A DNA stretch of 64,000 bases, from the NCBI GenBank assembly GCA_022567305.1, contig JADFHF010000017.1, positions 1-64,000 on the forward strand. Direction: 5' to 3'. The translations under genes were made by a program, and so were the position numbers. Positions 38,955 to 48,545 of this stretch are shown piece after piece (positions within the stretch are counted from its first letter, which is position 1; each line of letters opens with the position of its first letter). Origin of the DNA: Bacteroidota bacterium (lineage in GTDB: Bacteria; Bacteroidota; Rhodothermia; Rhodothermales; UBA10348). The notes beneath the pieces were generated by a model that saw nothing but the letters and a program-made list of their open reading frames with translations, did no database searches and was not told the origin of the DNA.

Positions 38955-41393
38955 ATGATTCTCTCACCCGACGGTGCGGCCGACAAAATCGGACTCAGCC
39001 GGGTTCGAGCCAGACTCGTGGCCTTGACAGAGAGCGAACCGGCCAAACTCAGGGCCGAACGTCTCGCAATCAGTTCAGACTCCAGGAAAATCGAGCGGAA
39101 CCTGAAGGTCGTCGCTGAGCTGCAGGGTTGTTTGGCATTTGATGATCCGATTCCTTTCACCCCAAACGCTGATTTGTCTCCGATACTGGATCTGGCTCAG
39201 CCCGAAGGGGCGACGCTGAATGCGGAGTTGATCCTGGAGGTATACAAAGCAGAAAAGACGTCTCGACTGCTCCACTCATTTCTTGGCTCCCGGTCCGAAA
39301 AATATCCGTCCGTCGCAGAAAGATGGTCCTCTCTGGAAGCTGACAAGGGCTTCGAATCGTCCATTCGGAGAGTATTCGATGACGACGGCGAGATTCGGGA
39401 CGATGCTTCGCCCGAGCTGCGGCGAATTCGAAAGGAACAGAAGAATACACGTCAAAACCTTAGAAGTCGTATTGCGTCCGCGCTATCCCGTGCGGCGGCG
39501 GATGGATCTGCAGCGGATGAACAAGCCACGATTCGGTCGGGCCGTATGGTCATCCCGGTTTTAGTCAGCGCGAAGAACCGGGTCGCGGGTTTTGTGCATG
39601 ATGTGTCGTCTACCGGACAGACGGTCTATATCGAACCTCAGGAATGTCTCGATCTGAACAATCAGATCCGGGAACTCGAAGCCGCCGAAACGCGCGAAAT
39701 CGACGAGATTCGAAAATCATTAACGAATCTGATTCGGGAACGATCGGGTCCGATTTCTGCCAATGGAGAACTGCTGATTCAGTTTGACCTCTCTCTTGCC
39801 ATCGCAAGGTTGGGTAATGAGCTGCATGCCACCGTACCGAAAATCAATGACTCGGGAGTTGTTCGGATCATAGAAGGACGCAATCCGGAACTCCTATTGG
39901 TTTACCAAGCTCAGAACCGAGTGGAATCGGTGGTTCCCCTGAATCTCGAGATCGGCGATTCATACCACACGCTCGTCATCTCCGGCCCAAACGCAGGCGG
40001 CAAATCTGTGGCCATGAAATCCATTGGCCTGATGACCGCGATGTTGGGCTTGGGGATCCCGGTTCCCGTAAACCCGGAATCGACGTTTTGTCTGTTCGAT
40101 GACATCCTGGTCGATATCGGCGACGCACAATCTGTTGATGACGATCTGTCGACCTATTCATCACACCTTGAAAATCTAAAGGTCATGTTGAAGGATGCGG
40201 GGGAGAATACACTGGTTCTGATCGACGAAGCCGGAACCGGGACCGATCCGGATGAAGGCGCTGCGCTTGCTCGTGCCGTTCTTGAGAGCTTGACCGAGCG
40301 AAATGCCCGTACCGTCGTCACTACCCATCACGGGAGTCTTAAAGTTTTTGCCAACGACTCCGAAGGTGTGGCGAACGGTTCCATGTCTTTCGATGTGAAT
40401 ACACTCAAACCGACGTTTGAATTTCGACCACACATCCCGGGCGCGTCGTACGCCACTGAAATTGCAACCAGGGTTGGGCTACCGCACGACGTCATACAGC
40501 GGGCGCGTGAGCTCGTGGGAACCGAGCGCGTTCAGCTCGAAGCCCTCATTTCGTCTTTGGAGGAGTCGAATCGCATTCTTGACGTCCGGATTGTAGAAAC
40601 TGAGGCCACGCTCCGCCAGGCTGATAAGGACCGAGAACAATGGACAGCACGGCTCCAGTCGCTGCAGGAAGGGAGGGACGAGATCCGAAAACGAGCGACT
40701 GAAGAGGCCGAAAAAATCATCCGGGACGCGAATCGTGTCGTAGAAAGAGTGGTCAGGGAGATTCGTGAATCACAGGCTGAATCGAATCGAACGCGCGAAG
40801 CGCGGGCCCATCTGGAAAAAGCACGGTACCAGGTCGAGAAAGAATCAGAGCGCCTGGATCGCCGGACGCGAGGCCGAGAGACCGCAAAGCGCGATGCCAA
40901 GATCCCGGGATCTTCGATCAAACAACTGGAGGATGGTCCGCTGAAGCAAGGAGACCAGGTTCTTCTGGATCAAGGCGAGGCGGTTGGAGAGATACTCTCA
41001 ATCAAGCGAGATGAAGCGACGATCGCCTTTGGTGACCTTCAAACGCGTGTTTCGATATCCCGGCTCACCAAAGTGGGGGAGGCCACAGAACAACGGGTCG
41101 TTTTTCGCCATACTACCGATTCAGGACCCAGCCTGCCATTCACGACTCTGACTCGCCGTATTGACGTGCGCGGCCTTCGTGTGGATGAGGCCATCTCTCG
41201 CGTAGTAGTCCACGTTGACAATGCTTCGATGGCATCTCTGGACCGTGTTGAGATTTTGCACGGAAAAGGAACAGGCGCGCTTCGTGAGGCCATTCAAGAC
41301 TTTCTGCCGTCGTTGGACGCCGTTTCCAGAATCGAACAGGCTCCCTGGAACGAAGGGGGCGCAGGCGTCACGATCGTCTTTCTGAATGCGTGA
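38955..41393 (+). CDS. mutS2: endonuclease MutS2
   Basis: MutS2 of 812 residues; in other bacteria it restrains recombination and rescues collided ribosomes. The core has Walker A SGPNAGGKSVAMK, Walker B LVLIDEAGTGTDPDEGAAL and VVTTHHGSLK. A long coiled coil (about 520-640) follows, then a KOW-like segment (GDQVLLDQGEAVGEILS) and a C-terminal Smr nuclease domain with IDVRGLRVDEA and LHGKGTGALR. No mismatch-binding domain I is present, as expected. Confidence 0.95.
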   Translation: MILSPDGAADKIGLSRVRARLVALTESEPAKLRAERLAISSDSRKIERNLKVVAELQGCLAFDDPIPFTPNADLSPILDLAQPEGATLNAELILEVYKAEKTSRLLHSFLGSRSEKYPSVAERWSSLEADKGFESSIRRVFDDDGEIRDDASPELRRIRKEQKNTRQNLRSRIASALSRAAADGSAADEQATIRSGRMVIPVLVSAKNRVAGFVHDVSSTGQTVYIEPQECLDLNNQIRELEAAETREIDEIRKSLTNLIRERSGPISANGELLIQFDLSLAIARLGNELHATVPKINDSGVVRIIEGRNPELLLVYQAQNRVESVVPLNLEIGDSYHTLVISGPNAGGKSVAMKSIGLMTAMLGLGIPVPVNPESTFCLFDDILVDIGDAQSVDDDLSTYSSHLENLKVMLKDAGENTLVLIDEAGTGTDPDEGAALARAVLESLTERNARTVVTTHHGSLKVFANDSEGVANGSMSFDVNTLKPTFEFRPHIPGASYATEIATRVGLPHDVIQRARELVGTERVQLEALISSLEESNRILDVRIVETEATLRQADKDREQWTARLQSLQEGRDEIRKRATEEAEKIIRDANRVVERVVREIRESQAESNRTREARAHLEKARYQVEKESERLDRRTRGRETAKRDAKIPGSSIKQLEDGPLKQGDQVLLDQGEAVGEILSIKRDEATIAFGDLQTRVSISRLTKVGEATEQRVVFRHTTDSGPSLPFTTLTRRIDVRGLRVDEAISRVVVHVDNASMASLDRVEILHGKGTGALREAIQDFLPSLDAVSRIEQAPWNEGGAGVTIVFLNA

Positions 41394-41456
41394 GCAGACG
41401 CTAGCCGACCGATTTCGTCCTGGATATCATACATTAATGCCACCGAAGGGCGATTC

Positions 41457-42035
41457 ATGATTCTTTTCAGGCCCTGGATCGTTTCTTGCACCGTGAAATC
41501 AATGAAATTCAATCCGAAACCCATCGGTTCACGAAGGTTCGGCATGCATTTATTTAGAAAAACCCCGTACCCTTCGTCAGATAGTCCGCAGGGGGGATCA
41601 GGCCACAGAACCATTCGATCCGTTCGGTTCGTCCAATTAGTTTGGGTCCTTACGATGCTCTCGGTTTTCTGCGTTTGTCAGGCCTGGTCGCAGGATTACG
41701 TGGACGAATTGCAGACCATACGAAAGGCCGTCGCCGAAGGAGACGCGCGTCAACTTATGGCCGTCTCCACCGAATCAATTGAGCTGGCACTCTTCGCGGC
41801 GAGTCAACAGTATACTCGATCACAGGCAACCCTCGTGCTCAAGCAATTCTTTAAGCAGAACACCCCAACGTCATTTGAGCTAGTCGATTCAACCCGTTCA
41901 AATCGAAGTCTATTCGTAGAGGGAAGAATGCGTACGTCCAATTATGAGGTACCGCTTCGGACGTACTTTCGTTTAAAAAAGTCGGCCGACGGTTGGAAGC
42001 TGCGTGAGTTTTTAATTGAAAGTCCCGACCGCTAA
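41457..42035 (+). CDS. exported DUF4783 protein
   Basis: The mature ~115 residues match DUF4783: VDELQTIRKAVAEGDARQLM, TRSQATLVLKQFFKQNTPTS, EGRMRTSNYEVPLRTYFRLK and KLREFLI. A hydrophobic export segment (FVQLVWVLTMLSVFCVCQAW before SQ) precedes it. The ATG at 41457 has GAAGGG upstream but leaves a long N-terminal stretch before the export segment; ATG 41544 (also with GAAGG) shortens it. An NTF2-like small fold of unknown role, found mainly in Bacteroidota. Confidence 0.8.
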   Translation: MILFRPWIVSCTVKSMKFNPKPIGSRRFGMHLFRKTPYPSSDSPQGGSGHRTIRSVRFVQLVWVLTMLSVFCVCQAWSQDYVDELQTIRKAVAEGDARQLMAVSTESIELALFAASQQYTRSQATLVLKQFFKQNTPTSFELVDSTRSNRSLFVEGRMRTSNYEVPLRTYFRLKKSADGWKLREFLIESPDR

Positions 42036-42050
42036 ATAATCCTTCAGCGG

Positions 42051-45000
42051 ATGCAAGATTCCGACGGGCAACATACCCACCATTCCTCACCGGGGCCGCT
42101 ACCCGGGCCCAATCCGGGGCAGATTTCCGAGTCCATAACCCGGCCGATTCGCCTGACTCTCCTCGGATTGGTTCTCCTTTCCGCTATTACCTGGGGGATA
42201 GGGCAGCTCGGCCGAGCCCGCCTGGCGGATGACCTGACAAACGCGCGGCGGGTGGCGGTGCAAAATGCCCTCGATCAGGTCGAGGACGAATTTCAGAAAA
42301 TTCAAGCATCCATGATGGATGAAGCGAGCGCACTGGCCAGTAATCCTCGTTTGATCCGGGCGCTCCGAATTGCGCGTACAGGCAATCGGGACGGTGAGGA
42401 GGCCATCGTTCGGATGATGGCTGCCTACGAACTGCGCGATCAGGGAGCGATCGAGATCTATGATCAACAGCCCCGTTTGATGGGTTGGGCAGGGGCGTCG
42501 ATTCCGATGGATTCTGCGCCGAGCGAAACGAATTTTCTCGATTCCTATCAGTCAGCTCTGGCCTTTGACGGGGATCGACATTCAGCCCTCGTTATCTGGT
42601 GGCCTATTAGAGACGGAATTGAGACGGTCGGTGCAGTCCGCGTCCTAAGGATGATCGTTCAACATGTGCCGGTGCGAAACGAGTTTCTTCGAGACTATAC
42701 GCTGGACGAAGAATGGTCTCGGATGACGACGTATCCAGTCAGTGTCGAACTGATGCCCGAACCCGGATTTGATCCTAGCGAATCCAGATTTTCCAGGACA
42801 CTGCAAGGTGCCGATGGACGAACGCTTATTCGTGTTCACGTCGCTCCGCCATCAGACCACCGACTCGTTTCCCAACAGAAAACCCAAAACCTGAATCTCG
42901 TCTATCTCTGGGTGACGATGGCACTCGTGGTTGTCCTTTTCGGTGCAGCCCGGTGGACGCTTCGCCCGGGATCGAATGAGGAATCCGCGATGAAACCGGT
43001 CGGGCGGTTTCTCATTTTTTTACCCGCAATCGCAAGTATTCGATACGCATTTCTCGCCCTCGAAGTACCCGCCAGATGGCAAACCGGAAAAGCATCTCTG
43101 GCGCCTCTCTTCGACCCTCAGCATCTGGCCTCCGAGTACGGTCATGGACTCATGCAAACGAGCGGCGACCTGTTGCTTTCAGCGCTCATGACGGTGGTCA
43201 TCGCTGTGCTATTTGTGCGGGTGACCGAGCGCGTGCGAACGACGGCACGGTCTGGCTTCCAGTTCAGCTCGGACCAGCGAGGCCATGAACCGTGGGGCGT
43301 TGGCGACATCCGATTGCTTTCGGCGCTTGCAGTTCACATGACTCTGGTTCTAGGCCTGGTTTCTGTTTTTGGCCTCGTTTCGCAGCGGGCTGTCCTTGAT
43401 AGTACGCTCAACTTTTTCGAGCATTCGGGCCTTTTACCCGATCAATTGGTTCTGGTTGTTTTTGCATCCCTCATAATGATCACTTTTTCGGTCGTCTTTC
43501 TGTGTTCGCGTTTGCTCTGGGTGTGTCTCGAATGGTTCAAGTCGGATTCCTGGCAATCGATATCGCGCGGACGACTGGTATTTCAGGCTTTACTGGCGGT
43601 CTCCGTTCTACTCGGCATCGCGTTTCTGACGACAGATATAGCGAGTGTGCTGAGCCTGCAGGCAACGGGGGTCTTCATTCTGGTCGTCTACGCCATCGCC
43701 TTATTCAGCCCCATGCGTTCAGAGCGGGGGGCTGAGTGGCTTCATCTCCGATCCGTAGTCCCGTCGGTTGTGCTGGTCTCCATGATTTTGTATCCAGTCC
43801 TCGAACAAGCGATGACCGTGGATAGGCGGATGGATATCGAGCACGCAGCCGATTCGTTCGAAGAGGATATGGACTCCAGAGTCGTTTTTGCGATCGGTCA
43901 GCTGCTGAATCGAGCCGATGAGATCGAATTGGTAGATTTTGAATCTATCGTCGAGCTCCATGAATACTATGATGCCCTTGCGCGATCGTTGACGCATGGC
44001 GAGCTCATTTCGGCTTTGGGGACTCATGATATCTCGGTCGTGGTTTTCTCAAACGAAGGCGAACCGCTGGGTCGATACCAGGAATCACCTTCGCGAGGGA
44101 GCCGCCGATCTATGGACGCCGCCGATACTCAGGAATTCAGTCTGATTCGTGCAATGTATGCCGATCAAGGGGACTCGGGTCCGCTGATAGAGAAGATGAC
44201 CGGCACTCGTGAACGCGAACGATTCGTTTACGCTGGATTCATGTCATTTGGCGAAAAGCCTGATCGACTTGGTTGGTTGCTTGTCCGTGCGCAGCCGCAC
44301 GAAATCGCCAGAGAAGGAGCTCAAGCGTTCCCCCGCGTGCTCGTACCCACCGGATATTATGGAGACCACTATGCCAACATGTCTCTCGCTGAATTTCAGG
44401 ACGGGGTCATGGTCCGAAACTACGGTCGAACGTTTGGCCGCTACAATTTGGACGCGGAGATAGACGAGCAGTTACGTGTTGAACCCATTATATGGAGGGC
44501 AGAGCAAATTCGCGAGGAGAAATATCTGACTCTCTATCGTCGGCTGGAACCCGACACCGAATTCGAATTTTCACCCACGCTCGGACGTAGCGTCCGAACC
44601 ATTGCTGTTCGCATTCGCGAGATCAGCTTGTTCGACCATCTTTACTATCTGCTACGAGTCACCATAGCAGGGCTTTTTCTCGGAGTTCCGCTTTATCTCA
44701 TCGGAATCGGCTGGAGAATCAGAAAGGGGTTGTTGCCGGCGAAGAAGATTCAGTTTCAGGACAAAGTTCTCAACGCCTTCTTCGCAGTCGGACTCATTAC
44801 CGTGACCGTAACAGGTTGGGTGGGGCTCAAGGTGGTGACGGGCGAGAATGAGCGAGCAATCGAAAGCTGGCTTCGTCAACATTTGCTTCGCGTCGAGGAT
44901 GCGCTCTCGGAAGACGCCGGGAGTGAGGAGCTGCCCTATCGTGTGCTGGAGAGGACCAATCTGGATTCACTCGCACGCCGCGTGGGATTGGACTTGAATG

Positions 45001-46223
45001 TATATCGTGCGGCAGAATTGGAGGGCTCCTCTCGACCACAACTCGTTCGGGAGAGACTCGTGGATACACGACTCCCGGTCCAGGCATATGAAGCGCTGTT
45101 CTTCGATGGATTCCGGTTTGTAAGCGTCAATCAATCGCTTGGGACATTCATGTATACGGCAGGATTCCGGGCACTCACTGACGAACGCGGAGATGCGCGA
45201 TATGTGATTTCCCTGCCCACCCTTCCGGAACAGGAGCGCATAGAAGAAGAGCGGGCCCGTACGGTCGCATATCTGTTCGGAGCGCTACTCCTCCTCGTCC
45301 TCGTGGTGATGGTCACGGCGGCCTTGCTCGCAAATGCCCTAGCTCGACCGATCGGAAAGCTGCGAGAGGGATTGGAGTCTGTCTCAGAGGGTCGATTCGA
45401 AAGCATTGGCCCGGTCGGTTCTCGAGACGAAATCAGCGATCTCGTGGACAGTTTCAATACGATGCAGAGTCAACTGTCAGAAAGTCGTGATCTACTGGCT
45501 AAGCAAGAACGACAACTGGCCTGGAGAGAAATGGCACGACAGGTAGCGCACGAAATAAAGAACCCTTTGACGCCCATGAAGCTGTCCATTCAACACCTGC
45601 GAACGGCGTTCTCGAAAATGCAGTCCTCCACCGGCGGAGATGGAGATTCGGACGGCTTCGAAACCAAATTCAATCGTACGACAACGACGCTGATCGAACA
45701 GATCGACGCTCTTGCACGGATCGCGGATGGATTTTCCAGTTTTGGATCCATGCCTCAAAACGTGAGACTGCCCCTGGACCTAAATGAGGTGGTGAAAGCC
45801 GCTGTTGACCTCATGAGAAATGAGACGGACACTACCATCGAGACGACCCTGGTGCCGGGCGCTCTAACCATGGAGGGAGACGAAGAGGCACTCCGCCGGC
45901 TATTTATCAACTTGATCAAGAACGCGATCCAGGCCATTCCAGAGGAACGCGATGGGCTCATCACGCTCACAACAAGTGTCGTCACTTCTGACAAGGATTC
46001 TCGCTTTGTAGAGACGACCGTCACTGATAACGGATCCGGTATTGAGAAAGAGTTGTGGGACAAAATATTTGTACCCAGTTTTTCCACGAAGACAAGCGGC
46101 ACCGGACTCGGACTGGCCATCGTGCAGAAAACGGTTGAGGATCTTGAGGGGGACATCTCCTTCGAAACGGAGTCTGGTGTTGGTTCGACATTTCGGGTAC
46201 GTTTACCGTTTGACGGTGATTGA
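42051..46223 (+). CDS. very large NtrY-like sensor histidine kinase
   Basis: Protein of 1390 residues. A membrane helix (~35-52) is followed by an extracytoplasmic domain, then some eight helices (~285-580), a second outer domain (~590-865), two helices (~875-930), a third outer domain and a last helix (~1075-1100). Then come HAMP, the phospho-acceptor H1167 in VAHEIKNPLTPMKLSIQHLR, and an ATPase domain with NLIKNAIQAIP, DNGSGIEKE and GTGLGLAIVQKTV. The catalytic part is NtrY-like; the outer parts are not recognised. No response regulator is adjacent. It follows the DUF4783 gene by 15 bases. Confidence 0.88.
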   Translation: MQDSDGQHTHHSSPGPLPGPNPGQISESITRPIRLTLLGLVLLSAITWGIGQLGRARLADDLTNARRVAVQNALDQVEDEFQKIQASMMDEASALASNPRLIRALRIARTGNRDGEEAIVRMMAAYELRDQGAIEIYDQQPRLMGWAGASIPMDSAPSETNFLDSYQSALAFDGDRHSALVIWWPIRDGIETVGAVRVLRMIVQHVPVRNEFLRDYTLDEEWSRMTTYPVSVELMPEPGFDPSESRFSRTLQGADGRTLIRVHVAPPSDHRLVSQQKTQNLNLVYLWVTMALVVVLFGAARWTLRPGSNEESAMKPVGRFLIFLPAIASIRYAFLALEVPARWQTGKASLAPLFDPQHLASEYGHGLMQTSGDLLLSALMTVVIAVLFVRVTERVRTTARSGFQFSSDQRGHEPWGVGDIRLLSALAVHMTLVLGLVSVFGLVSQRAVLDSTLNFFEHSGLLPDQLVLVVFASLIMITFSVVFLCSRLLWVCLEWFKSDSWQSISRGRLVFQALLAVSVLLGIAFLTTDIASVLSLQATGVFILVVYAIALFSPMRSERGAEWLHLRSVVPSVVLVSMILYPVLEQAMTVDRRMDIEHAADSFEEDMDSRVVFAIGQLLNRADEIELVDFESIVELHEYYDALARSLTHGELISALGTHDISVVVFSNEGEPLGRYQESPSRGSRRSMDAADTQEFSLIRAMYADQGDSGPLIEKMTGTRERERFVYAGFMSFGEKPDRLGWLLVRAQPHEIAREGAQAFPRVLVPTGYYGDHYANMSLAEFQDGVMVRNYGRTFGRYNLDAEIDEQLRVEPIIWRAEQIREEKYLTLYRRLEPDTEFEFSPTLGRSVRTIAVRIREISLFDHLYYLLRVTIAGLFLGVPLYLIGIGWRIRKGLLPAKKIQFQDKVLNAFFAVGLITVTVTGWVGLKVVTGENERAIESWLRQHLLRVEDALSEDAGSEELPYRVLERTNLDSLARRVGLDLNVYRAAELEGSSRPQLVRERLVDTRLPVQAYEALFFDGFRFVSVNQSLGTFMYTAGFRALTDERGDARYVISLPTLPEQERIEEERARTVAYLFGALLLLVLVVMVTAALLANALARPIGKLREGLESVSEGRFESIGPVGSRDEISDLVDSFNTMQSQLSESRDLLAKQERQLAWREMARQVAHEIKNPLTPMKLSIQHLRTAFSKMQSSTGGDGDSDGFETKFNRTTTTLIEQIDALARIADGFSSFGSMPQNVRLPLDLNEVVKAAVDLMRNETDTTIETTLVPGALTMEGDEEALRRLFINLIKNAIQAIPEERDGLITLTTSVVTSDKDSRFVETTVTDNGSGIEKELWDKIFVPSFSTKTSGTGLGLAIVQKTVEDLEGDISFETESGVGSTFRVRLPFDGD

Positions 46224-46327
46224 ATCCGGTAAACGTCAGGAGTATCTTCGGGCGCGTAATTTCGGGAGCGAATACGTTACTGAAACCCGTTACTGCAACC
46301 CATTGCGGGCTTTTCAATCGTCCATGC

Positions 46328-46381
46328 CTACATGATTTTCGTTACATAATCGTCTCTACATGTTTGTCGTTACATGATCGC
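46328..46381. repeat. imperfect 28-base direct repeat over the tenA start
   Basis: CTACATGATTTTCGTTACAT (46328) recurs as CTACATGTTTGTCGTTACAT (46356). The second copy contains the presumed tenA start codon, and no ribosome site lies before it. Confidence 0.6.
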
Positions 46382-47147
46382 ATCTAACGAATCGTCGCGG
46401 GCATCTGATACGGATGCCTCATTCGAAGTCCCTCCATTCGCCGCGCTTTGTCTGGAGGCCGCTGTCGAAGACTGGAGAGCTTCGTTCGAACACCCGTTTC
46501 TTCTGGGGCTTCTCGATGGAACGCTGGACGAGGAGAAATTTCGATACTATCAGATGCAGGATGCGCGGTATTTGCAGACGTATGCCGATGTCTGCAGCAT
46601 GATCTCAGTGAGATTCAAAGACGCCGGGAGGAAACTGTGGTTTATCGAGGGTGCGCGACTTGCTCTCGTCGTTGAAAGGGAACTCCATGAGGAATACGGG
46701 CGGAAACTTGGCTATACCGGTGAAGACATCGCGAACCTAGTACTTTCCCCGGACAACCGCGCCTATCAGAATCATCTGCTGACTTCGGCTCGGAGCGACT
46801 CACTGCTGACGGCCGTCGCTGCTCTGGCCCCGTGTCCTTGGCTGTACGCTGATATCGGCCAACAGGTGATTCATCGATTTACGGAGTTACCTGAAGACCA
46901 TCCGTATGCTGACTGGCTTGCGACCTATGCGGATCCCACGTTTGTCGTGTACACCAACGAACTTTTGGCACATCTACAATACGTGGCTGATCGATTTCCG
47001 GATCCAGATCATCAGAGTGATGCCATTGAAGCCTTTGTTCTGAGCGCGAAGTACGAAGTCAAGTTTTGGGAACAGGCCTGGACCCTTCAGGGATGGGGCG
47101 ACGAACAAGCCGCGCTCAGCCTCATCGACCCGGAGGAAACGGCATGA
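46374..47147 (+). CDS. tenA: TenA-family thiaminase II/aminopyrimidine hydrolase
   Basis: Protein of 257 residues of the TenA fold, which salvages degraded thiamine pyrimidine. Motifs are FEHPFLLGLLDGTLDEEKFR, YYQMQDARYLQTYADVCS, ELHEEYGRKLG, LAPCPWLYADIGQQV and a closing YEVKFWEQAWTLQGW. The thiaminase cysteine is not at the usual YD-C position (Y-A-D-V-C here, offset by one), so activity is uncertain. There is no TPP riboswitch upstream. Its stop overlaps the trkA ATG (ATGA), an unexpected coupling with potassium uptake. Confidence 0.85.
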   Translation: MIASNESSRASDTDASFEVPPFAALCLEAAVEDWRASFEHPFLLGLLDGTLDEEKFRYYQMQDARYLQTYADVCSMISVRFKDAGRKLWFIEGARLALVVERELHEEYGRKLGYTGEDIANLVLSPDNRAYQNHLLTSARSDSLLTAVAALAPCPWLYADIGQQVIHRFTELPEDHPYADWLATYADPTFVVYTNELLAHLQYVADRFPDPDHQSDAIEAFVLSAKYEVKFWEQAWTLQGWGDEQAALSLIDPEETA

Positions 47148-48496
47148 GAGCGATCGTGATCGGTGCTGGAGAAGTCGGCTTTGACGTCGCCAAGTTGTTG
47201 GCGAAGGCGAATCACGATGTTGTTGTGATTGACGTGGATGAGGATGCGCTTGACCACGTGTCGGAAAAACTCGACGTGATGGTGCTCGAGGGAAGCGGTA
47301 CATCGACCAAGCTGCTGGAGGAAGCGGGCATCGAGAATGCGAAAATTCTGGTGGCTGTTACCGCTGTCGACGAGGTCAACATCATAGCCTGTATGTTGGC
47401 CGGTCGACTCGGAGTCGAGACGACGGTAGCCCGAATTCGTTCAACGGAGTTGTCGAACTCCGACTCCGCCACGCATGTATCTGAGTTCGGGATCACGGTG
47501 GCGATTCACCCGGAAGAAAGTGCCGCCGCGGAGGTGTGTCGACTGGTCAGGCGCGCGAGCGCCACGGACGTTTTACCGCTTGCTGACGGTAGGCTGCATC
47601 TGTTGGGATTGAGGCTGGATCGAAATTCGCCCGTTGTCGGCAGAAAGATCAAGGATGTTATGGCTGATCATCCAGATCTTCATTTCAGGGTCATGGCCAT
47701 CGCGAGGGGAATACGTACGATTTTGCCCAGCGGAAACGAAGAGTTTGTTCGAAATGATCAGCTCTTTGTCATCGCGCGTCCTAAGACCATACCTCCCATG
47801 CTGGCGGTGATGGGAATATCGGACCAGAAGATCCACGACGTGATGGTTCTTGGAGGGACAGACATTGGGGCCATGGTCGCTCGCGAGTTAAGCGAGGACA
47901 ACAACATTCACGTGAAGCTCGTCGAACCCGATTCAGAACGAGCGGAAGATTTGGCCGAAGAGCTGAGTAAGGTACTCGTAATCCACGGCGAGACTACGGA
48001 TATCGATCTGTTGATCACGGAGGGGTTGAGTGACATGGACGCGTTTGTTGCCGTAACGGACGATGAGGAATCAAACCTGGTCACGTGTCTACTTGCGAAA
48101 CATCTTCAGATCAGAAAGACCGTCGCACTGCTCTCGAAACCTGCATATATCCCGATTTCTCAGTCAATTGGATTGGATGCCGCGGTCAACAAAAAGTTGG
48201 CGGTTTCGCGTGAAATCATGCGCTACTTTAGAGAAAAGCACGTACTGAGTGTAGCGACCGTGCCTGGAATGGATGCAGAGATCCTTGAGATCGAAGCGGC
48301 CCCGCGTTCACCCATCACGTGCGATTCCCTCATGAATCTGGATCTACCGGACGGAATGCTTTTGGCCGCCGTCATGTACGGAAAACATGTGGATATCGCG
48401 ACGGGTACGACAGAGATAGAACCCGGACAGCGTGCCTACGTATTCGTTCTGTCTCATCTTATCGATGAGGTTGAACGACTCTTCCGGAGTCCTTGA
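47144..48496 (+). CDS. trkA: Trk potassium transport regulator TrkA
   Basis: Cytoplasmic regulatory subunit of Trk, 450 residues, with two RCK units. NAD-binding loops are VIGAGEVGFDVAKLLAK then VVVIDVDEDAL in the first, and VMVLGGTDIGAMVARELSED in the second, each followed by a TrkA-C domain. I start at ATG 47144, preceded by GGAGG, instead of the frame opening at 47066 within tenA. The trkH gene follows, so the pair makes a complete uptake system. Confidence 0.95.
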   Translation: MRAIVIGAGEVGFDVAKLLAKANHDVVVIDVDEDALDHVSEKLDVMVLEGSGTSTKLLEEAGIENAKILVAVTAVDEVNIIACMLAGRLGVETTVARIRSTELSNSDSATHVSEFGITVAIHPEESAAAEVCRLVRRASATDVLPLADGRLHLLGLRLDRNSPVVGRKIKDVMADHPDLHFRVMAIARGIRTILPSGNEEFVRNDQLFVIARPKTIPPMLAVMGISDQKIHDVMVLGGTDIGAMVARELSEDNNIHVKLVEPDSERAEDLAEELSKVLVIHGETTDIDLLITEGLSDMDAFVAVTDDEESNLVTCLLAKHLQIRKTVALLSKPAYIPISQSIGLDAAVNKKLAVSREIMRYFREKHVLSVATVPGMDAEILEIEAAPRSPITCDSLMNLDLPDGMLLAAVMYGKHVDIATGTTEIEPGQRAYVFVLSHLIDEVERLFRSP

Positions 48497-48545
48497 CCAG
48501 CGACTTAAAAACCCGCCCGCTCCCCGCCCCACGCCCCATCGCAAA

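Noticed and set aside
46224-46373. TPP riboswitch before tenA
   Set aside because: The conserved CUGAGA and ACCUGAUC-type elements are missing.
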